64,000 nucleotides of DNA from Gordonia sp. SID5947 (GCF_009862785.1 NZ_WWHU01000001.1:3782001-3846000); one strand, 5' to 3'; shown: positions 18,306-27,372, counted from the first letter of the stretch. Numbers and translations: made by a program. Notes: a model not told the origin generated them from the letters alone.

Positions 18306-19172
18306 ATGGCCATCGCGGCATCGTTCACACGGCCGACCATCTCTGCCGGGTTCGCACGTGTGAAGTCGAGTTTCAATGCCACCGAATGGATCTGCGGGAG
18401 CGTGATCGCGATCCTCATCGTGATCGTCGCCTTCGGTCCGCTCATGGCACCGTATGACCCGAACGCCCTCAACCTCACGGACATCGGGGCAGCACCGTCG
18501 AGCGCGCACTGGCTCGGTACCGACGACACCGGTCGAGACATCCTGTCCCGGTTGCTCGTGGGAGCGCGTCCGACTCTGTTGGCATCGGCCGGGATCGTGT
18601 TGCTGGCTTCCGTCGTGGGCACCGCGCTGGCCCTGTTCGCCGCGTGGCGAGGCAGATTGACGGACACCGTGATCAGCCGGGTCCTCAACATCATCTTCGC
18701 CTTTCCCGGCCTGATGCTGGCGATCCTCGCGACAGCGGTGGCGGGACCCGGCCTCACCGGGCCGGTGATCGCGTTGAGTATCGCCTACCTGCCCTACATC
18801 GCCCGGGTGGTACGCAGTATGGCGTTGCGCGAGCGGCGAATGGGTTATGTCGAGGCGTCCTCGGTACAGGGCGCCGGCGGTTTTGCGACCACGATGCGGC
18901 ACGTGCTGCCGAACGTCATGCCGCTGGTGTTCGCGCAGGCGACCATCAGCTTCGGCTACGTGGTCATGGAACTGGCGGCGGTGTCCTATATCGGACTCGG
19001 TGTGCAGGAACCCAAGTCGGACTGGGGCCTGATGGTCTCGCAGGGCCAGCAGGGGCTCCTGAACGGACAGCCATACCAGTCACTCTTCGCGGGTGCGGCA
19101 ATCGTGGTGACCGTTCTGACGGTCATCTTGCTCGGAAATCGCATGTCAGAACGCTGGGGAGTTGAGGAGTGA
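18306..19172 (+). CDS. ABC importer permease, DppC type
   Basis: The 288-residue protein has the DppC N-terminal region (APYDPNALNLTDIGAAPSSAHWLGTDDTGRDILSRLL) and the EAA loop EASSVQGAGGFATTMRHVLPNVMP, with about six membrane helices. The ATG at 18306 is chosen because GAAGGAG lies 8 nt upstream; a GTG at 18300 is too close to it. It pairs with the DppB-type permease to form the channel. Confidence 0.91.
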   Translation: MAIAASFTRPTISAGFARVKSSFNATEWICGSVIAILIVIVAFGPLMAPYDPNALNLTDIGAAPSSAHWLGTDDTGRDILSRLLVGARPTLLASAGIVLLASVVGTALALFAAWRGRLTDTVISRVLNIIFAFPGLMLAILATAVAGPGLTGPVIALSIAYLPYIARVVRSMALRERRMGYVEASSVQGAGGFATTMRHVLPNVMPLVFAQATISFGYVVMELAAVSYIGLGVQEPKSDWGLMVSQGQQGLLNGQPYQSLFAGAAIVVTVLTVILLGNRMSERWGVEE

Positions 19173-20175
19173 TGGCGAACCTATTGGAAGTCGAGAACCT
19201 CTCGGTACAGCTGAGAATCCGACACGAGTTCGAGACCGTCCTCTACGGTAGCTCGTTCTCCCTCGAGCCCGGTGAGTCCCTGGGGGTGGTGGGCGAGTCT
19301 GGGTCCGGTAAGAGCATGACGGCCCGAGCAATCACCCGGAGTCTTCCTCCCGGCGCGCGGATGTCGGGGAGCGTGCGGTTCGACGGAGATGACGTCGCGC
19401 AGCTACGCGGCTCAGCACTACGTGATTTCTACTCCAACGGCGTGGGTTTCATCTTTCAGGACCCGCGCTCGCACATCAATCCGGTGTACACCATCGGCGA
19501 TTTCCTCACCGAGGCAATGACATCGACTTCCGGCATGTCGCGGCAGGCCGCGGTCGATCTCGCGGTGAGGTCGTTGGAGGAAGTCGGGATCAACGATGCG
19601 GCAAGGCGTCTCACCCAATACCCCCATCAGCTCTCGGAGGACTTCTTCAGCGGGTGATGATCGCAGCGGCCCTGGCACCGGGTCCACGCCTGCTGGTCGC
19701 CGACGAGCCCACGACGGCACTCGATGTGACCACCCAGGCTGATGTGATGGCCATCCTCGACGAGCAACGTCGCAGCCGGGACATGGCACTTTTGTTCATC
19801 ACACACAATCTCGAACTTGCGTCGGCGGTGTGCGATCGAACGCTGGTGATGTACGCCGGCCGGGTGGTCGAGGAACGTCGATCGGTCGATTTGCATGACG
19901 CACCACTGCATCCGTACTCGGCCGCACTGGCACGATCGCGTCCGAGCGTCGACAAGCGCATGGACAGATTAGACGTTGTTCCCGGCAGGCCCATTTCTCC
20001 GCTCGACGCTCCGCCCGGGTGCGCCTTCTGCCCACGATGCACATTCGCGGTGGACGAGTGCGAGACCGACCTACCCGAGTTGGCTCCGCTGCGAGGCGGA
20101 CGCGTCGCGTGTCACCGTGCCGAGGAAATCCACGCAGAACTAAGTGGTGCCAGAAGTGAAGGACTCAGCTCATGA
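19172..20175 (+). CDS. ABC importer ATPase, DppD type (one-base frameshift)
   Basis: Two frames join into an ATPase of about 334 residues. The first has Walker A GESGSGKS near residue 42 and the Q-loop FQDP. The second has Walker B (LLVADEPTTALDVTTQ), the H-loop (FITHN) and a C-terminal oligopeptide-type domain with four Cys (CAFCPRCTFAVDEC). The break is at GG 19636-19637, inside the ABC signature; one more G turns QLSEDFFSG into QLSGGLLQRV. If the frameshift is real, the importer would lack one working ATPase. Confidence 0.86.
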
Positions 20176-21032
20176 CACGAACGATGGTTGCGGACACCGG
20201 TGAGAGTGCGATCGCCGAGCCGGTCATCGAAGTGCGTGAGTTACGGAAGGTGTACCAGGTTCGTGACGCCGGGACCTGGCGCACGTCGGAGTTCGTGGCC
20301 GTGAACGACGTGTCGTTCACGGTTCCGGCCGGCGGGTCGGTCGGGATCGTCGGCGAATCCGGATCGGGCAAGACCACCACGGTCCGGATGGTGCTCGGAC
20401 TCGAAACACCGACGTCGGGCGAGATCGTCGTGGCCGGTCGTCCTCGCATCGGTTCGAAGGCGCGAAAGGCCGAGCGTCTTCGGCGCGGACGGGAAGCCCA
20501 GATCGTGTTCCAGAATCCCTATGCGTCTCTCGATCCGATGCAGCGAGTGTCGGAGTCACTGGACGAGGTCCTGCGGATGCACTTCTCACTGAGTCGCGCC
20601 GAACGTCGCGAACGTACCGCCAGACTGCTCGAGCAGGTCGGATTGGACCCCCGCCACGGTCGCGCCTACCCGCGTGCGCTCTCCGGCGGTCAGCGACAGC
20701 GTGTTGCCATCGCCCGGGCCTTGGCGACCGAACCGGAAGTCCTGATCCTCGACGAACCGACGTCGGCGCTCGATGTGTCGATGCAGGCGCAGGTTCTGAA
20801 CCTGCTGGCGGACATTCGCCGTGACACCGGTATCGCCTACCTCTTCGTGTCACACGATCTGGCGGTGATCCGCCAGATGACCGAACAGGTCCTGGTGATG
20901 TGCAAGGGCGAGGTCGTGGAAGCGGGTCAGACGGACGCAGTACTCGATACCCCGCAGAACGCCTACACCCAACTGCTGCGGCAGTCTGTGCCCGCGCCGG
21001 GGTGGACGCCGACGAAACGGTCCGTCACATGA
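20172..21032 (+). CDS. ABC importer ATPase, DppF type
   Basis: The 286-residue ATPase shows Walker A GESGSGKTTT near residue 58, Q-loop VFQNPYASLDP, signature LSGGQRQRVAIARAL, Walker B LILDEPTSALDVSMQ and the switch His in FVSHDLAVI. It lacks the long C-terminal oligopeptide domain of its partner. Its ATG overlaps the previous stop region. It is the last gene of the importer operon, followed by a strong hairpin. Confidence 0.92.
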   Translation: MTRTMVADTGESAIAEPVIEVRELRKVYQVRDAGTWRTSEFVAVNDVSFTVPAGGSVGIVGESGSGKTTTVRMVLGLETPTSGEIVVAGRPRIGSKARKAERLRRGREAQIVFQNPYASLDPMQRVSESLDEVLRMHFSLSRAERRERTARLLEQVGLDPRHGRAYPRALSGGQRQRVAIARALATEPEVLILDEPTSALDVSMQAQVLNLLADIRRDTGIAYLFVSHDLAVIRQMTEQVLVMCKGEVVEAGQTDAVLDTPQNAYTQLLRQSVPAPGWTPTKRSVT

Positions 21033-21068
21033 GAGATGGCCGACGCCATCTGCCACAACCATGAGGGG

Positions 21069-21104
21069 GCGGCGCGCCCGTGTCTCTGAGGCCGGGCGCG
21101 CCGC
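21069..21104 (+). terminator. Strong GC hairpin ending the importer operon
   Basis: A perfect 12-bp stem (21069-21080 with 21093-21104) closes a 12-nt loop 37 bp after the last ATPase gene. There is no T-run, as is common in actinobacteria. Confidence 0.7.
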
Positions 21105-21632
21105 GGCATGAGAAGACCGCCCTGATAGGTCTCACCACAGCGCGAGTGTGAGTACGCCATGTCCACACGCAGCGCATTCTGACACTCCCTGCGCATTCTG
21201 ACGCCGCCGGCTCCCCTTGTCGGCCGAGGTGCGACAGATCGAGCGAGGTGCGCAGATCGAGGCTGTTGCCGATTCCACAGCCTGCAGCGCTGTCCATCGA
21301 AGCGCCAGGCCCCTAATGGTGCTGATCTGACGACATTCATGTCTTGCGTACCGGCGATCCGCCGACCCCGAGGTGTCGTCGGCCCGTCTTGGTGATCATC
21401 GCGCGGCTTTGGAGTACCAGTTCCGACCCCTGTGCCCAGGGTATGGACTATCAAGAACGCCTTTCTGAAACCCAAAGTCCAACGTGCCTCGCGGCCCCTT
21501 GTGTGCCTTTGATGAGCCGAGGATGACCTTCTGTGAGCATGCACTCGCGGATATGCTGCGAAAATCCGAAGCGATGGTGATGGCGGAGGCCGCGGATTTG
21601 CGCTCCAAGCGCGTTGTGCTGACCGCTTTAGA
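21105..21632. other. Gene-poor intergenic stretch
   Basis: About 530 bp without a recognisable gene, IS end or RNA. Local composition is less GC-rich toward the right end. A 43-codon frame (21523-21654) encodes an amphipathic helix-like peptide, but it lacks a clear ribosome site and runs through the palindrome at 21635-21661, so it is not called. Confidence 0.4.
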
Positions 21633-21661
21633 GGTCTATAGTTCAATCCATTAACTATAGA
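21633..21661 (+). promoter_or_regulatory. Inverted repeat and shared GGTCTA motif before the amidohydrolase
   Basis: TCTATAGTT (21635-21643) and AACTATAGA (21653-21661) are perfect 9-bp arms. GGTCTA-N5-CAATCCAT (21633-21651) matches the pattern seen at 24901, 50747 and, on the other strand, 30430. It lies about 50 bp before the preferred start and is a good candidate for a regulator site. Confidence 0.55.
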
Positions 21662-21708
21662 TCCGGATGGCCATCGTCGGTGACTGGTCTTCGGAAGGGA
21701 GCGGAACT

Positions 21709-22560
21709 TTGATCGTTGATTGGCACACCCACGTGTGGCTGCCGGAACATCTGGGCGACTGGGGCGACTACCTGCACGGCGCGCCAGAAGAGGGCAGTCA
21801 CGAACAGCACGCCAAGGCAATGGCCGAGGCGGGAGTCGAAGGGTTCATCGCGATCGCGCTGACGAGTCGGTTCTTGAACATGTCAGTGCCGAACGACTAC
21901 GTGGCCGAATACGTCAACAACAGCGGCGGACTAGGTGTGGGCGTGGCGTCCGTGGACCCCAATGATCCCGGCGCGCTGGAGGAACTCGAGCGCGCGGCGA
22001 CGGAATTGAAGCTGCGTGGCCTGAAACTCTCGCCGCCATACCAGAACTTTCATCCGCAGTCCGACGAGGCCTTTGCGATCTACGAGCTGGCCGATCGCTT
22101 TGGCATGTTCCTGATCTTCCATCAGGGCACCGTGTTCCACCCGCGATGCAGTCTGGCGGCAGCCAATCCGATTCTCCTGGATCCGGTGGCCGGCGCGTTT
22201 CCGCAGATGCCGATGATCATCGCACACCTGGGCCAGCCGTGGATCGGTGAGACCACTGCTGTGATGGCCAGACACAAGAACGTGTTCACCGATGTCTCCG
22301 CCCGGCTGACCCGACCATGGCAGCTCTACAACGGACTGATGGGCGCGTTGGACTACAACACCATCGACCGAGTCCTGTTCGGCACCGATTTCCCACTGGT
22401 GACGCCTCAACGGGGCGCTGAGCTGTTGCGCGGCCTCAACACCCGGTTGCAGGGTGTCACGCCCATCCCCGATGACGTGATCGAGGGTCTGCTGCACAAC
22501 CGGCCGCTCAGTCTGATCACGCGCACAGGTGCTGTTGAGCCGGCATCTCGGAGGAGCTGA
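21709..22560 (+). CDS. Amidohydrolase-2 family metal-dependent hydrolase (ACMSD-like barrel)
   Basis: The protein is a TIM-barrel amidohydrolase of about 283 residues. Metal and catalytic positions are visible: HxH in VDWHTHVW at the N terminus, His in FHQGTVFHP, His in IIAHLGQPWIGE, and Asp in FGTDFPL. This set matches the ACMSD-like amidohydrolase-2 family, whose members hydrolyse or decarboxylate ring-derived acids. A TTG at 21709 is preferred: it follows GGAAGGGAG by 7 nt and puts HTH at the usual distance from the start. An upstream ATG at 21667 lacks a ribosome site. It is convergent with the second GntR regulator. Confidence 0.83.
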   Translation: MIVDWHTHVWLPEHLGDWGDYLHGAPEEGSHEQHAKAMAEAGVEGFIAIALTSRFLNMSVPNDYVAEYVNNSGGLGVGVASVDPNDPGALEELERAATELKLRGLKLSPPYQNFHPQSDEAFAIYELADRFGMFLIFHQGTVFHPRCSLAAANPILLDPVAGAFPQMPMIIAHLGQPWIGETTAVMARHKNVFTDVSARLTRPWQLYNGLMGALDYNTIDRVLFGTDFPLVTPQRGAELLRGLNTRLQGVTPIPDDVIEGLLHNRPLSLITRTGAVEPASRRS

Positions 22561-22669
22561 CGAGGCTGTAAGCCGACGGCATGTGCGGGCGTCCGGTGAT
22601 CGACTACCGCGCGCCCGCCTGTCGCGGTGCTCGGCAGGCCCATTCGCGCACCGTCGATCGAGAAGCGCG

Positions 22670-23446
22670 CTAGACCTCTGGAAGCAGTGTGTTCACAAAC
22701 CCGTGCTCTGACTCGTCGTCACCCAGATAGATCTGCCGGATTCCGCGCATGTGCGCATTCACGGCTGCTGCGATCTGGTGGGGCGCACCGCTCTCCAGTG
22801 CATCGAGGAGGCGGGCGTGGGTGGCCAGGGACGTCTCGCGCAACTCGTCCGAGGTCGGTTGCCCGCTGAACTCGTGACGCAGTGCGGCCTGTTCGTTCAC
22901 GAGCTGTCTGACGATCTCACGCAGCAGCGGATTACCAGAGGCCTCGGCCAGCCGTAGGTTGAAACGCATCGCGGCCTCTGCGTATTCGCCTGCGCTGTCG
23001 AGGGCGTCCGCCATCTCGGTATAGATGGCCCGCAGATCTCGCAAATCCGCGACTCGCCCTCTGGCAGAGACCAACAGCGCGACAGTCAACTCGATGGGCT
23101 CGCGTGCCTCGAGCAGCCACGCCATCACATCGCGTCGGTCACCGGGTAGACGCTCATCGGTGGTGGGCAGATCCGACACCGAGACCACAAACGTCCCGCC
23201 ACCGCGACCACGCCGAGACTCCAACACACCCTTGCTCGCCAGCTCGTCGATGGCGAAGCTGACGATCGCCCGGCTGACACCGATGTCGGCTGCCAGCGTG
23301 CGCTCGGAGGGGAGACGATCGCCCTCCTTGTACACACCCGATCGAAGGGCGTCCACGATGATGGCGATGACGCGGTTGCGCATCGGTTGCCGGTCGGCGG
23401 ATCGCATCGGCGCTATCGGGAGATCAACTATGTTTGCATCAGACAT
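22670..23446 (-). CDS. FCD-domain GntR transcriptional regulator (paralogue of the one at 6446)
   Basis: The 258-residue protein has the GntR helix-turn-helix at about residues 20-90 (GDRLPSERTLAADIGVSRAIVSFAIDEL and wing GRGGGTFVVS) and an FCD effector domain ending THARLLDALESG...HMRGIRQIYLGDDE. It is nearly identical to the regulator at 6446-7234 in the DNA-contact region and similar throughout, including the MRNRV-IIVDALRSG-Y lead-in, so the two are duplicates. ATG at 23446 follows AGGAAG. It sits between an amidohydrolase and a luciferase-like monooxygenase and probably controls them and neighbouring units. Confidence 0.9.
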   Translation of the reverse strand: MSDANIVDLPIAPMRSADRQPMRNRVIAIIVDALRSGVYKEGDRLPSERTLAADIGVSRAIVSFAIDELASKGVLESRRGRGGGTFVVSVSDLPTTDERLPGDRRDVMAWLLEAREPIELTVALLVSARGRVADLRDLRAIYTEMADALDSAGEYAEAAMRFNLRLAEASGNPLLREIVRQLVNEQAALRHEFSGQPTSDELRETSLATHARLLDALESGAPHQIAAAVNAHMRGIRQIYLGDDESEHGFVNTLLPEV

Positions 23447-23540
23447 GTTCTTCCTGTCGCAGGTCGGGGAGTGACGGCCGATGCCGACGCTCGGCCTCAC
23501 ATACCTTGTGGATCAGGCGAATACGAGCCGCCGGAATCTC

Positions 23541-24671
23541 TCAGTAGGCGAGTTTCGGGGCAATCTCCTCCGCGAACAGTCGTATCGACGACAATGCATC
23601 CTCATGGCTCACGCCGTAGAACGGTGTCCAACACAGAATGTGGTTGACGTCGTATTCGTCGCGCAGTCGAATCATCTGATCACGCACCGATTCAGGCGTG
23701 CCGATCAAGAGGTGATCGCGGGCCAGCAGGAAATCGAACATGTCCTCACCGTTGTCCACATCGTCGGCGCTGCTGTAGAACGCGGTGCGGCCACGTGGTC
23801 CACCTGTCATCGCGCCGCCCATCCGGTTTGCCGCGGCTTCGGTCTTGGCGCGAGCCTCCTTCATGGACTCGGCCACGAAACACGGCCGGAGTATCGCGGT
23901 GCGCTCGCCGGGGCGCACCGGTCGCCCCGCCTCTTCGGAGGCGCGCGCGTACGTCGCGAAGAGCTGCCGGAGACGGTCGCCGGATGGCAGCCAGGTGATC
24001 ACACCCATGTCACGGGCAGCCGCCAGGCTCACCCCACCTGGGCTCTCGGTGACCAGGTGCAACGGAGGATGCGGCGACTGGAGGGGTTTCGGAAGCACAT
24101 CGAGTGCAATCTGTGTGCCGTCGGCGTCGACGACTGAACTGCTGCGCTCATGCCATGGCATCGGTCGGACCTTGAGCCCCGGCCTCGGGTAGCTGAAGTG
24201 TTCGCCCGAGTAGTTGAGATCGGAAGTGGTCCAAGCCTTCTCGACGATATCCAAGGACTCTACGAACAGCTGCAGGCTTGCCTTCTCGTTGGACCGGTCG
24301 GCATCGGGGTTGAGGTGCACGATGTCTCGTGGATCGATCCCGCGGCTGAAGGCGCAGTCGACCCGGCCGTCGCTGTAGTGGTCGAGGCTGGCGATGTCCT
24401 CCGCGGCGCGCAGGGGATTCCATGCCGGAAGTGTGACCGCCCCCAAGCCGATTCGAATGGACTCGGTGTGCGCTGCAATATGAGTTGCGAGCAGGGTGGG
24501 GTTGGGCAGTACGTCGAAACCCTCCTCCTGGAAGTGGTGCTCGCCGACCCATGCTCCGGTGAAGCCGGCCTTCTCTGCTTGCCGTACCTGCTCGACGTAC
24601 TCGCGGATTACATCGCGATAGGGCAGGTTTCGGCCGTGGGTCCAAACATTGACCATGTAGTCGAAACGCAC
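23541..24671 (-). CDS. Luciferase-like flavin-dependent monooxygenase
   Basis: The 376-residue protein has the luciferase-family barrel: MRFDYMVNVWTHG, the EHHF motif in GAWVGEHHFQEEGF near residue 45, LGAVTLPAWNPLRAAEDIASLDHYSDGRVDCAFSRG, and the late LLIGTPESVRDQMIRLRDEYDVNH. It is clearly diverged from the enzyme at 1417. No reductase is adjacent, so reduced FMN would come from the reductases at 4096 or 44280, or it may use F420H2. It is probably transcribed with, or next to, the GntR gene, on the same strand. Confidence 0.85.
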   Translation of the reverse strand: MRFDYMVNVWTHGRNLPYRDVIREYVEQVRQAEKAGFTGAWVGEHHFQEEGFDVLPNPTLLATHIAAHTESIRIGLGAVTLPAWNPLRAAEDIASLDHYSDGRVDCAFSRGIDPRDIVHLNPDADRSNEKASLQLFVESLDIVEKAWTTSDLNYSGEHFSYPRPGLKVRPMPWHERSSSVVDADGTQIALDVLPKPLQSPHPPLHLVTESPGGVSLAAARDMGVITWLPSGDRLRQLFATYARASEEAGRPVRPGERTAILRPCFVAESMKEARAKTEAAANRMGGAMTGGPRGRTAFYSSADDVDNGEDMFDFLLARDHLLIGTPESVRDQMIRLRDEYDVNHILCWTPFYGVSHEDALSSIRLFAEEIAPKLAY

Positions 24672-24754
24672 AGTACATCTCCTCGGACGCGGGCTCTTTA
24701 AGGATTCTGAATATTCCTATGCAGAATGTACCACCTCGCCCGAATCCTTAGGTA

Positions 24755-24773
24755 GGCCTTCAAATTGAAGGCC
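24755..24773. promoter_or_regulatory. 19-nt perfect palindrome in divergent promoter region
   Basis: GGCCTTCAA and TTGAAGGCC are exact complements around a single A. It lies between the leftward monooxygenase (start 24671) and the rightward cupin operon (start 24985), a place suited to controlling both. Confidence 0.6.
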
Positions 24774-24900
24774 GTCGCGAGCGTCCTCAGTGAGCCCGAT
24801 GGGCGGCGTATCTGAGGAAATGTGCAGGTAAAAGGCATTCCTTCGATGTGGCCGCGGTAGCGGTCGTGCGTGATGGGCAGATGCCCTTCCCGGGCGTATT

Positions 24901-24919
24901 GGTCTAGGCTATGATCCTT
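24901..24919 (+). promoter_or_regulatory. Shared GGTCTA-N5-TGATCCTT motif before the cupin operon
   Basis: GGTCTAGGCTATGATCCTT matches the sequence at 50747-50765 at 14 of 19 positions, with all mismatches inside the 5-nt centre. Both copies lie 35-65 bp before an operon start. Confidence 0.55.
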
Positions 24920-24984
24920 CTGGTACGCATCGGTCGCGCCAGGAACGACCGGAAAACCCTCGCTCGAAGGAGAGTCACAGCCAA

Positions 24985-25347
24985 ATGAAAATCGTCAACA
25001 TCGGCCGGCCGCTTCCGGAATCCACCGGGGACAATCCGATGTTCCGTGGAGAGGTGTACATGCGCTCGCTCGTCGCCCCGCCCGAAGCCGAACGCGTCCG
25101 GGTCCTCGAGGTCACCTTCCGTCCCGGCGGGCGCACCGTGTGGCACAAGCACTCCGTCGACCAATACCTGCTGGTCACCAACGGCCACGGTTTCATCGCC
25201 ACAGACGAGGGGCGCAAGGAGATCTCGACCGGCGACCTGGTGTTCATCCCGGCACGCGAACGTCACGCGCACGGGGCGTTGGACGATTGCGATATGACCC
25301 ATATCGCCATCATGGAACCGTCCGAGAACGAGATGGAGGACGACTGA
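24985..25347 (+). CDS. Small cupin protein
   Basis: The 120-residue protein is a single cupin barrel. Motif 1 is GRTVWHKHSVDQYLLVTNGHGFI at about residues 50-72 (His-x-His, Gln in place of the usual Glu, Gly) and motif 2 is DLVFIPARERHAHGA around 90-105. It could bind one metal. It leads a probable operon with RidA and an aminotransferase. Known small cupins in such places are isomerases, dioxygenases or sensors; nothing here decides which. Two other cupins are at 36754 and 39412. Confidence 0.8.
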   Translation: MKIVNIGRPLPESTGDNPMFRGEVYMRSLVAPPEAERVRVLEVTFRPGGRTVWHKHSVDQYLLVTNGHGFIATDEGRKEISTGDLVFIPARERHAHGALDDCDMTHIAIMEPSENEMEDD

Positions 25348-25431
25348 TCTCGTGCCGGACGCGTGAGCATCGTCTGACAACGCATTCGGCCCACGAGGCA
25401 TGGTCACCAGAGAGATTGAGGAGAAACAAGT

Positions 25432-25821
25432 ATGCGCCGGTCATTCCAGGTCCCGGGTCTTCCGGATCTCAGGCGGGCAGGTCTGTCCCACGGTGTCGAG
25501 ACAGACGAATTCGTGTTCGTCGCATCGATGGCGTACCACGACACGGAGTTGCGCCGTGCCGACGAGGCTGTGACGATCGCGGACGAGACACGTATCTGTC
25601 TGGACCGTATGCAGCAGAAGCTGCAGGCGGTGGGCTGCGATCTGAGCCACGTCTGCAAGATGACGGTGTACCTCAGTGATCGCAACTATCAGGCCGAGTT
25701 TGCCAAGGTCTACAAGGAGTACTGGCCCGACGGTGAGTACCCGATGCGGTCGACGCACTTCGTGGGTATAGCCCGCGACTGCCGTGTCGAGCTCGACGCC
25801 ATCGCAGTCAAACGAAAATGA
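25432..25821 (+). CDS. RidA-family (YjgF/Rid) enamine/imine deaminase
   Basis: The 129-residue protein has the Rid fold. Markers are the central QQKLQAVGCDLSHVCKMTVYLSD and the ending STHFVGIARDCRVELDAIAVKRK, which contains the family's Arg and Glu/Asp region. RidA proteins hydrolyse reactive 2-aminoacrylate or other enamines and imines to ketones plus ammonia. In catabolic clusters, Rid homologues often act on pathway enamines after an oxidase or lyase step. Position between a cupin and an aminotransferase supports handling of an imine or enamine intermediate. Confidence 0.88.
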   Translation: MRRSFQVPGLPDLRRAGLSHGVETDEFVFVASMAYHDTELRRADEAVTIADETRICLDRMQQKLQAVGCDLSHVCKMTVYLSDRNYQAEFAKVYKEYWPDGEYPMRSTHFVGIARDCRVELDAIAVKRK

Positions 25822-25908
25822 CCTGGCGTCGCGATCAGCTCAATGCACCGACAAGAATCCATGGCGGCCTAGGAGCGCGCCCCAGATAACCACTCAGAAG
25901 GACTCACG

Positions 25909-27306
25909 ATGTCAATCATGACCCCGGAGCACGGAACGGTCGCGCCGGACGCAATGCGCCAGCGTGAACAAGTGCTCCGGCACCTTTGGATGAACTTCAC
26001 CCGGATGTCTGACTACAGCCGCGACGACCTGCCCATGTGGGTGCGCGGCGAAGGCCCTTACATCTTCGACGACACCGGCAAGAAGTATCTCGACGGTCTG
26101 TCCGGCCTGTTCTGCAACAACATCGGACACGGCCGGGTCGAGATCGCCGAAGCAGCCGAACGCCAGTTGCGCACGCTGGCGTTCGCTCCCACATGGGGTG
26201 GCGCTCACCCGGTCGCGGCCGAACTGGCGGCCAAGATTGCGCACTACGCCCCCGGAGACCTGAACCGGGTGTTGTTCACCTCTGGTGGCAGCGAGGCAGT
26301 CGAGGCTGCGCTCAAGCTCGCGCGGCAGTACCACTACGAGCGCGGGGATCGCGGCCGTTACAAGGTGATCTCGCGTATGACCGCCTATCACGGCTGCACG
26401 ATGTACGCGACGTCGGTGACACCTCTGAACTACTGCCGTGAACCATTCGAGCCGATGGTGGGGGGAGCCCGGTTCATCCCGAACACCGACCGATACCGGT
26501 GTGAGGGAGACTGGACCGCCGAGGCGCTGACCGCTCCCTTGGAGCGGACCATCGCCTTCGAGGGACCGAAGACGATCAGTGCGGTCATCATGGAGCCGGT
26601 TCAGGCCGGCGGCGGTGCGCTGGTGGCACCGCCGGGATACTACGAACGTGTTCGTGAAATCTGCGACGAGAACGGCATCCTGCTGATCGCCGACGAGGTG
26701 ATCTGTGGCTGGGGCCGAATCGGTGACTGGTTTGCGTCGAACCGCTATGGGTTCGCCCCGGATCTGCTCACCACGGCCAAAGGCCTGACGTCCGCATACG
26801 CGCCGATGGGTGCGTTGATCGCAACGGACAAGGTGATGGAACCGTTCCTCGAGGGCACGACGACCTTCCAGCACGGACACACCTTCTCGGGACATCCGCT
26901 GTCGGCAGCCGTGGCACTGGCGAACATCGAGATCCTCGAGCGTGAACAGATCCCGCAGCACGTTCGGTCCAACGAAGGCACGTTGAGAGCTTCGCTGGAT
27001 TCTCTGAGAGACATTCCGATCGTGGGAGACGTCCGCGGTGCCGGATACCTGTGGAGCATCGAGCTGGTCCGCGACAACGAGACCAAGGAGAAGTTCGGCT
27101 ACTCCGAGGTGGACGAGTTGCTCAGGGATCTGATCTCGATGGAGCTCGAACGTCGTGGTCTGTTGCTGCGCACGGACCGGCGCGGAGAGCCCGCGATCAC
27201 GCTCTCGCCACCGCTGATCTGTGGTCCGGAGCATTTCGACGAGATCCTCGGTCATCTGCGTCCCGTCCTGGAGAACGCCACCGACAAGCTGGGCCTCGGA
27301 AAATAG
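25909..27306 (+). CDS. Class III aminotransferase (omega-amino acid:pyruvate type)
   Basis: The 465-residue protein is a class III PLP aminotransferase of the omega/diamine branch: LDGLSGLFCNNIGHGR, FTSGGSEAVEAALKLARQYH, SRMTAYHGCT, the cofactor Asp in LIADEVICGWGRIG, and the Schiff-base Lys in LLTTAKGLTSAYAP, followed by FQHGHTFSGHP. Such enzymes convert a primary amine or omega-amino acid to an aldehyde, often with pyruvate as acceptor. It follows RidA by about 90 bp. It differs markedly from the aminotransferase at 5035. Confidence 0.9.
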   Translation: MSIMTPEHGTVAPDAMRQREQVLRHLWMNFTRMSDYSRDDLPMWVRGEGPYIFDDTGKKYLDGLSGLFCNNIGHGRVEIAEAAERQLRTLAFAPTWGGAHPVAAELAAKIAHYAPGDLNRVLFTSGGSEAVEAALKLARQYHYERGDRGRYKVISRMTAYHGCTMYATSVTPLNYCREPFEPMVGGARFIPNTDRYRCEGDWTAEALTAPLERTIAFEGPKTISAVIMEPVQAGGGALVAPPGYYERVREICDENGILLIADEVICGWGRIGDWFASNRYGFAPDLLTTAKGLTSAYAPMGALIATDKVMEPFLEGTTTFQHGHTFSGHPLSAAVALANIEILEREQIPQHVRSNEGTLRASLDSLRDIPIVGDVRGAGYLWSIELVRDNETKEKFGYSEVDELLRDLISMELERRGLLLRTDRRGEPAITLSPPLICGPEHFDEILGHLRPVLENATDKLGLGK

Positions 27307-27315
27307 CCTGCTCAT

Positions 27316-27351
27316 GGCGGCCGTGGATCCCGTACGGGATCCACGGCCGCC
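27316..27351 (+). terminator. Perfect 16-bp-stem hairpin after the aminotransferase
   Basis: GGCGGCCGTGGATCCC and its exact complement flank a GTAC centre, 10 bp after the stop. There is no T-run. It would end or reduce transcription before the RibB-RibA-like gene. Confidence 0.65.
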
Positions 27352-27372
27352 GTACCCTGCCCCAGGGAGACC

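Noticed and set aside
21105..21632. Possible IS remnant or transposase fragment
   Set aside because: Neither terminal repeats nor a transposase motif could be found in any frame.
21523..21654. 43-codon frame with helix-like peptide in the 21 kb gap
   Set aside because: No clear ribosome site, no recognised family, and it reads through the inverted repeat before the amidohydrolase.
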